Assembly: GCA_001584585.1 (NCBI GenBank)
Contig: LSYV01000018.1
Location: 803,227 to 816,113, forward strand
DNA: 12,887 bases
Direction: 5' to 3'
Source: Gonium pectorale
Lineage: Eukaryota; Chlorophyta; Chlorophyceae; Chlamydomonadales; Volvocaceae
Below are positions 8,570 through 12,887 of this stretch, in pieces. Numbering within the stretch: position 1 is the stretch's first letter; every line of letters begins with the position of its first letter. Made by a program: the position numbers and the translations under genes. The notes beneath the pieces are model-generated. The model ran no database searches. It was given only the letters and a program-made list of their open reading frames with translations, and was not told the origin of the DNA.

Positions 8570-11500
8570 TTCTTGGAGTTCTCGCGCTGGGCGTGGACGG
8601 CATCATAAAACCCGCCAGCAGCGCCGGAGAGCTGGCCTCAGCCCTGGCGAATCCCCTGGTCGACCGAATCACAGTTTCAGGTGACTTGTTCCTGGGCAAT
8701 ATGCCTGGAGTCGCCGTGAGGCTCGACCGCAGCGTGGTGTTGGAAGGCCCAGAAGGAGGGACCGCGATGCTCAACTTCAGCTTTGCAAGCAATAACAAGG
8801 TGTGCATGCGGATGAAGGCGGGAATCTAGCAGGCAGGGGTTATGAAGAAAACGGCACGGCGGGGGTGAGGGCTGGTGCTGGAGAGAGGAGGGGAAGGCAT
8901 TCGTTGCCAACGCGTTCCAGTAGCCCTGGTGCGGCACGCGTATGGAATGGGGCTTCGGGCGCGGGACCTCGGCGGGTGGGGGGCACACGAAAACGCGTGG
9001 GAACCATGGGACCGGGTTGTGAGCTCGTGCCTGGCCCAACGAGTGCGGTCTTAAGCCATGCATTGGCCTCCGTCTATGCGCACATTCTCCGGGGCCCGCA
9101 CAGGGCCGCCACATGAATCTCTACAGGGCCCGGCTCGGACGCATGCGCCCCCGGCTCCGACGCATGCACCCATGCGCCCTTGAAGTCCGCCCGCCCACGC
9201 CAACCACGGGGGATGCTAACAAAATCCGTGGGCGTAGGGCGCGTGGCGCGAGCCTGGGCCGTGTCCTACGGCGGACAGAGGCTGACCAGGCGTGACCGGC
9301 CCCCCGCGGTGTTCGCACTCGTGCGCTCGCCGGGGGCGGGCCGTGCGCCGCCTTGCCAGTCAGCCCCACACGTCAGCTCATCGCAAGAGCTGCTTGCCGT
9401 GCCCCCCGAGTCACCGTACGCATACGGGCTCTCCATGCGGGTCGGGGATTATGAGCATGCCTTGTTGCCTTCTCTGTACCGTACCAGGAGACGTAGGGGC
9501 GGGCGTATGCGGCAGATATTGCGGGGGGGGGAGCGGGCCGACCCGCCATGGTGGCGTGTGAGCAGTGGTGCGAGACAGCGGAATGCATCGGCGTTGCTTC
9601 GGCCGGGCTGCAAGGCAACCACATGCTGAGGAGCCTCAGCGACACAAGTAGGCGGCACGACCTGGGGGTTCCTTTCCACAAACCCGAAAGCGCTATTGCT
9701 TACCTAAACCCCTCCACCTGCACCCCCCGGAACACATACGCATCTGCGTCAACACGCACTTAAACACACACCCTGTGTCCCGCCCGCCCGCCGAGACCTT
9801 TCCCTCTTTCCTCTCCTCCCACCGTCCTCGAAACCCACCCGTCTCCTCTCTCGTATCGAAGACGTGCGCTCCTCTAGTGGCTCCAACTTCTCCCCTTGCC
9901 CCCGCTGGCCCCTGGCCCGCCCGCGCCTGCAGCTGGTGCTGGGCTCGGGTGTGACGCTCACCCTGCGGCGGCTGGTGGTGGCGGACCTCTTCTCCCGCAG
10001 CTCGCTGGCCTACGACTTCTTCGCGCCTAGCCAGCCGGGCAGCGCCATCGTGTGGCAGGACGTGACCGACCGCCGGTCGCTGTGCCCGCCGATGGAGGTG
10101 CGGCGGGCGGGGCGGGGCAGGATGGAGCGGGATAGGGTAGGATACGGCACGGCGCGCGTCGTTTGATCGCCCATGAGGGCGCCGAGCACGGGGAGAGGTG
10201 GGCGGGGGCAGGGGGTTGGTGGGTTTTAGGGCTTGCTGGGGCAGGCAGTGGAGGCGGGGCGGGGCGGGGCGGGGACATTTCCATGTCCCCATGCCACACA
10301 TGTAAGCCCTTGCCTGCCGGCGCCTCCACCCATCGCACACACTCAGGGCTCCACCCGCCGTGGCCACCCTCAGGTCATCTATAGCACGTGGAGCTCCGCC
10401 GCCCGGCCTGCGTCGCCCGCCGCTGCCGCCGCTACCGGGGCCCCCGCTGCCGGTGACGCCCCACTGTCTCCACCCCAGTCCCAGCCCTCTCAGCTGCTGG
10501 CGCTGTCTGCGGAGTCCGTGTGCCTGGAGGCTGCGGGGCGCTGCTTCCAGCCCGTGATGCGGGGGCGGGACGTGCTGGTTGAGAGCACCGCAGGTGTGGG
10601 CTCCCAGGCGGGGCGGCTGCGCCGGGGCGGTTAAGGTGTTGGAAGACGCCTGCTGGGATGTGGGCATGTGGGGATGTGGGGATGTGGATGGGCACGTGGG
10701 TGGAGGCCGTGTGAGGCCGAGTTTGGCAGGGGGCCAGGGTTAGAGCAAACCTGGGGATGCGGTCCTGCGGGTCGGGCGCGTTGCAAGCGCCAGGACTGTC
10801 GCGCAACAGCGGCTATCAGGTGTCGAGGTTGGCGCAATCGCTACCGGGGCGACTGGGCGGCAGGTCGCTCACAGGGACGACGACAGCGCCAGCTGCAACA
10901 CCTGGCAGCCGCTTCCAAGGTGCCAATCAGCCCGTCCTAGGGGTTGGTGATGGGAGCTTGGCGATTGCTCTCCTTCACCGGCGGGCTGGCGCGGCACTCT
11001 AAGCCCGTGTGCGCTCCGTTGCCGGCTCCGCCTGTGTTCCCGCAGGCTACCAGATCCGATGGAACAACACAGTGACGGTCTGCGACCGGTTCATCTCCCA
11101 GGTGAGTGGGTGGCTGGGCGGGCGGGCGGGCGGGTGGGAGAGGGGTGGGCCCTGCACCGCCAACGCCGCCGCAGTCCCCTCGCCGCCCAATGCTCTTGCC
11201 CCCTTTGCGCCACCCGGCTCCCCTGGCATGCGCTCTGCGCTGCTTCAGCAAGGGCACCCGAGTCACTCGTCAGGCCTTGGGATTCCTCTGTGCGGGCACA
11301 GATGCCCGGCGCTGCGTTTACGGTAGTGTCCCATCCCCGTCCTGGCCAATACCCCTCGACTCCCCCCTCCCTATCTTCACCCCTCAATACCCGCTTTCCT
11401 TCTTCGTTACCCCTCGAATTTCCCGCCGCAGGATTGCGTGGCGCGCCTGGGTGTGGATCTGTGCTACCTGACGGAGATCGAGGTGGGCAGGCGGGCGGGC

Positions 11501-12887
11501 GCGAAGGCAGCGACACGGGCGGGCACGCAGCAACCTCCGATTGTGCCTGTCCTAGCTCTGGGGCCTCGAGCGGGGCCCCTCTGTGGCCTCCCGCCTCCCG
11601 GTCGCCTGCTTCCCCAGCTGCACCAGGGTGCCCGCGGATTGGGCGCCTGCGGTGCCGTCGTGGCGTGGCTTTACGTGACGTGACGTGGCATGTGCGTGAC
11701 TACGCATGGCGGTCACAGTGGGGCCATCCCGGCTGGACGCACTGGTGCCCGCGCCTCCCTGCCTCCCGCCGGCCAGCGCGGGGCACGTAGCCACGCACCT
11801 CTGGCGCCCCCACCCAACCCTGCCGCTTGTGGGCCGCAGGACCTGCTGGCGAGGAGGCGCGCTGCGCTGAACGCGGAGGACACGGCCGGCCAGCCCGGCA
11901 GCTCCGGAGGGCTGGGCTCGGGCGCGCAGGCGGGGCTCATCGCCGGCTGCGTGGCAGGCGGTGCGTGGGGCGTGTGCGCGGCTGGGCGGCTGGGCGGGCA
12001 GGGTGATCGGAGTGGGAAGCAGTGAGGGGGCAGCGCTGCCGAGCCGGCTGCCATCACGTGGTCCTCGCCTCGTGGGCGCGTGTAGGCGCAGCCGTTCATG
12101 CGCCCCTCCTTGCCTCCGCCTCCGCCCCATCCGTACGGCCGCATGCCGTGCATCCTGCGTCCCTCAGTCGCCTCCTTGCCGGCGTGCATCCCGGAACGAA
12201 ACCTCAGGTGTGGCCCTCCTGGCGCTCGTGGTGGTGCTGTGTGCCTTCTTTCACCGCCGGCGCTGCGTCGCCTACGCCGCCGCTGCGACCCACGGGTTGG
12301 CCCACAACCTCGGCGCCACCAACGACGACGTCGAGTCCTCCGCCGGGGTCCGCGCCCCGGTGTCGGGCAGCTTCGCCGCAGCCGCAGGGACCGGACACGG
12401 CATGGACTCGTCCCACGGGTCCGCGGCGACCGGCATCCGCAGTGACTGGCGCAGCGCCATCTTCCGCTTCAAGAAGCACCAGGCGCAGCAGGCGGGCCGC
12501 CGCGGCGCCAGCGCCCACCTCTCTGACGATGAACCACGGATCTCAGCCGACTCGCTGCGCTCCGCCGGTGGCATACCCGCGGGCGGGACGCCGACGGGCT
12601 TGCTCTCGGGCTCCTCGGCCGGCCTCCACAGCAATGGCCGCGCGACGCCGGTGCGCGCCTCGCCGGCCGGCGTCGGCAGCCTGGTGCTCAACCACTCCAA
12701 CCCCATGTTCGCCGCCGCCCGGGCGGACATCGGCTCTGACGCCGCAGCCTCCCCACACCAGCAGCAGCGGCCGCTGGCGCCGCCCGCGCTGCCACTGCCT
12801 CCCGCCGCCGCCGGCGGCAGCGTCACCTCGCTGGGGTCCATGATGGGCGCTCCTCCGCAGCATGGTCAGCCGGGGGAGCAACACCAG
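8509..12887 (+). CDS. Gene B: receptor-like single-pass membrane protein, 3' end missing
   Basis: Exons 8509-8799, 9933-10097, 10374-10593, 11046-11101, 11432-11482, 11840-11960 and 12208-12887 (open at the edge) have GT-AG junctions with phases 0, 0, 1, 0, 0, 1 and give 528 residues. ATG 8509 (context AAAAG) starts a signal peptide: Arg at 3, 4 and 9, a hydrophobic core at 10-29, and likely cleavage near residue 28-31. Residues 35-150 alternate short hydrophobic strands with Gly/Asn turns, resembling pectin-lyase-like beta-helix ectodomains. The ectodomain has six cysteines (148, 202, 209, 238, 246, 255) and N-glycosylation sequons at N89 and N232. A Gly/Ser linker leads to one transmembrane helix at about 292-316, followed by H-R-R-R, which predicts a cytoplasmic C-terminus. 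From 321 to 528 the chain is Ala/Ser/Pro/Gly-rich with a basic patch at 382-401. In Chlamydomonas this layout usually continues into a TKL protein kinase. That domain is not in this window, so the kinase assignment is inference; another cytoplasmic output domain is possible. Confidence 0.75.
8800..9932 (+). other. Intron 1 of gene B (1,133 bases)
   Basis: Donor GTGTGC follows an AAG codon, and the acceptor GCCTGCAG precedes CTG GTG CTG. Joining them continues the beta-helix-like strand pattern in phase 0 (residues 97/98). It is about three times longer than most other introns here. It holds a 21-bp tandem duplication (9130-9171) and a long pyrimidine-rich tract (9776-9930) near the acceptor. 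No further exon was convincing. A frame at 9548-9640 with closely spaced Cys residues was considered and not accepted. Confidence 0.6.
9130..9171 (+). repeat. Two-copy 21-bp tandem repeat in gene B intron 1
   Basis: Units at 9130-9150 and 9151-9171 differ at two positions (G/C and G/A). Each contains the core GACGCATGC. A partial third copy of the end (CATGCGCCC) follows. It is probably a local duplication. Confidence 0.75.
10256..10274 (+). repeat. Perfect G-quadruplex motif in gene B intron 2
   Basis: Four GGGG tracts (10256-10259, 10261-10264, 10266-10269, 10271-10274) are separated by single C bases on the RNA-like strand. Tracts of four with one-base loops are a very stable type of quadruplex sequence. 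The last tract is also one arm of the neighbouring hairpin, so the two structures would exclude each other. Confidence 0.8.
10271..10290 (+). other. Perfect 8-bp hairpin in gene B intron 2
   Basis: GGGGACAT (10271-10278) and ATGTCCCC (10283-10290) pair perfectly around a TTCC loop. It lies about midway to the end of intron 2 (10098-10373), ten bases before a TGTAA motif at 10301-10305. Confidence 0.7.
10301..10305 (+). terminator. Intronic TGTAA, possible premature poly(A) signal
   Basis: TGTAA is the poly(A) element of Chlamydomonas genes. This copy is inside intron 2 of gene B, 72 bases before exon 3. If used, translation would read 22 residues into the intron after residue 152 and stop at TGA 10164-10166. 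A chance occurrence is quite possible. Confidence 0.3.
10656..10687 (+). repeat. Four-copy 8-bp tandem repeat (GGATGTGG) in gene B intron 3
   Basis: Copies at 10656, 10664 (one change, GCATGTGG), 10672 and 10680 sit about 60 bases after the exon 3 donor in intron 3 (10594-11045). It is a minisatellite-like array likely to vary in copy number. The rest of the intron shows no gene. Confidence 0.8.
11108..11149 (+). repeat. G-tract array just after the gene B exon 4 donor
   Basis: Starting six bases after the donor at 11102, the RNA-like strand has about eight runs of three or four G, including four consecutive GGGC units (11116-11133). It fits the quadruplex pattern. G-runs close to donors are known splicing enhancers in other eukaryotes, so it could assist or block use of this donor. 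The rest of intron 4 (11102-11431) is C-rich. Confidence 0.7.

Noticed and set aside
9548..9640. Cys-containing frame in gene B intron 1 resembling part of a PAN/apple-like module
   Set aside because: The spacing of a few Cys and Trp residues is suggestive, but there are no matching splice sites in the right phase. Exon 1 joins exon 2 directly with a continuous strand pattern.
11671..11700. ACGTG repeats in gene B intron 5, resembling bZIP or CRE sites
   Set aside because: A short simple repeat inside an intron is weak evidence for a regulatory element, and no related sites were seen near either promoter.

Overview
The window looks like nuclear DNA of a GC-rich green alga of the volvocine type (Chlamydomonas and relatives). 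The evidence is very high GC, short exons split by GT-AG introns of about 160-420 bases with G-rich 5' halves and C-rich 3' ends, alanine-rich proteins, TGTAA-type poly(A) motifs, and a membrane protein of a kind that is abundant in Chlamydomonas. I see no bacterial operon, rRNA, tRNA, CRISPR array or intact mobile element. The lineage is an inference from these traits, not the result of a search.

Two split genes on the + strand account for the coding signal. Gene A (CDS about 1304-5925) can be assembled into ten exons whose phases all agree, giving a 740-residue coiled-coil protein with alanine-, proline- and serine-rich linkers and an acidic tail. Gene B starts at 8509 and runs off the right edge. 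Seven exons, again with agreeing phases, encode 528 residues: a signal peptide, a parallel-beta-helix-like ectodomain, one transmembrane helix and the start of a long low-complexity cytoplasmic region. This matches the N-terminal half of the volvocine receptor-like membrane proteins that usually end in a TKL-type protein kinase, but no kinase domain lies inside the window.

Layout: 1-1303 is leader or intergenic DNA, with at most the tail of an upstream gene at its extreme left. 1304-5925 is gene A. 5926-8420 is a 2.5 kb stretch without convincing genes, probably the long 3' UTR of gene A (TGTAA at 7771) followed by the promoter region of gene B. A TATA box at 8421 and two short upstream reading frames precede gene B, whose first intron (8800-9932) is unusually long for the window.

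The two genes share orientation but nothing in their sequences ties their functions together. The points most worth checking are a duplicated VPR-containing motif and a stop-free, frame-preserving intron in gene A, upstream ORFs overlapping the gene B start, and a G-quadruplex/hairpin/TGTAA cluster in gene B intron 2 that could end transcription early and release a soluble ectodomain.
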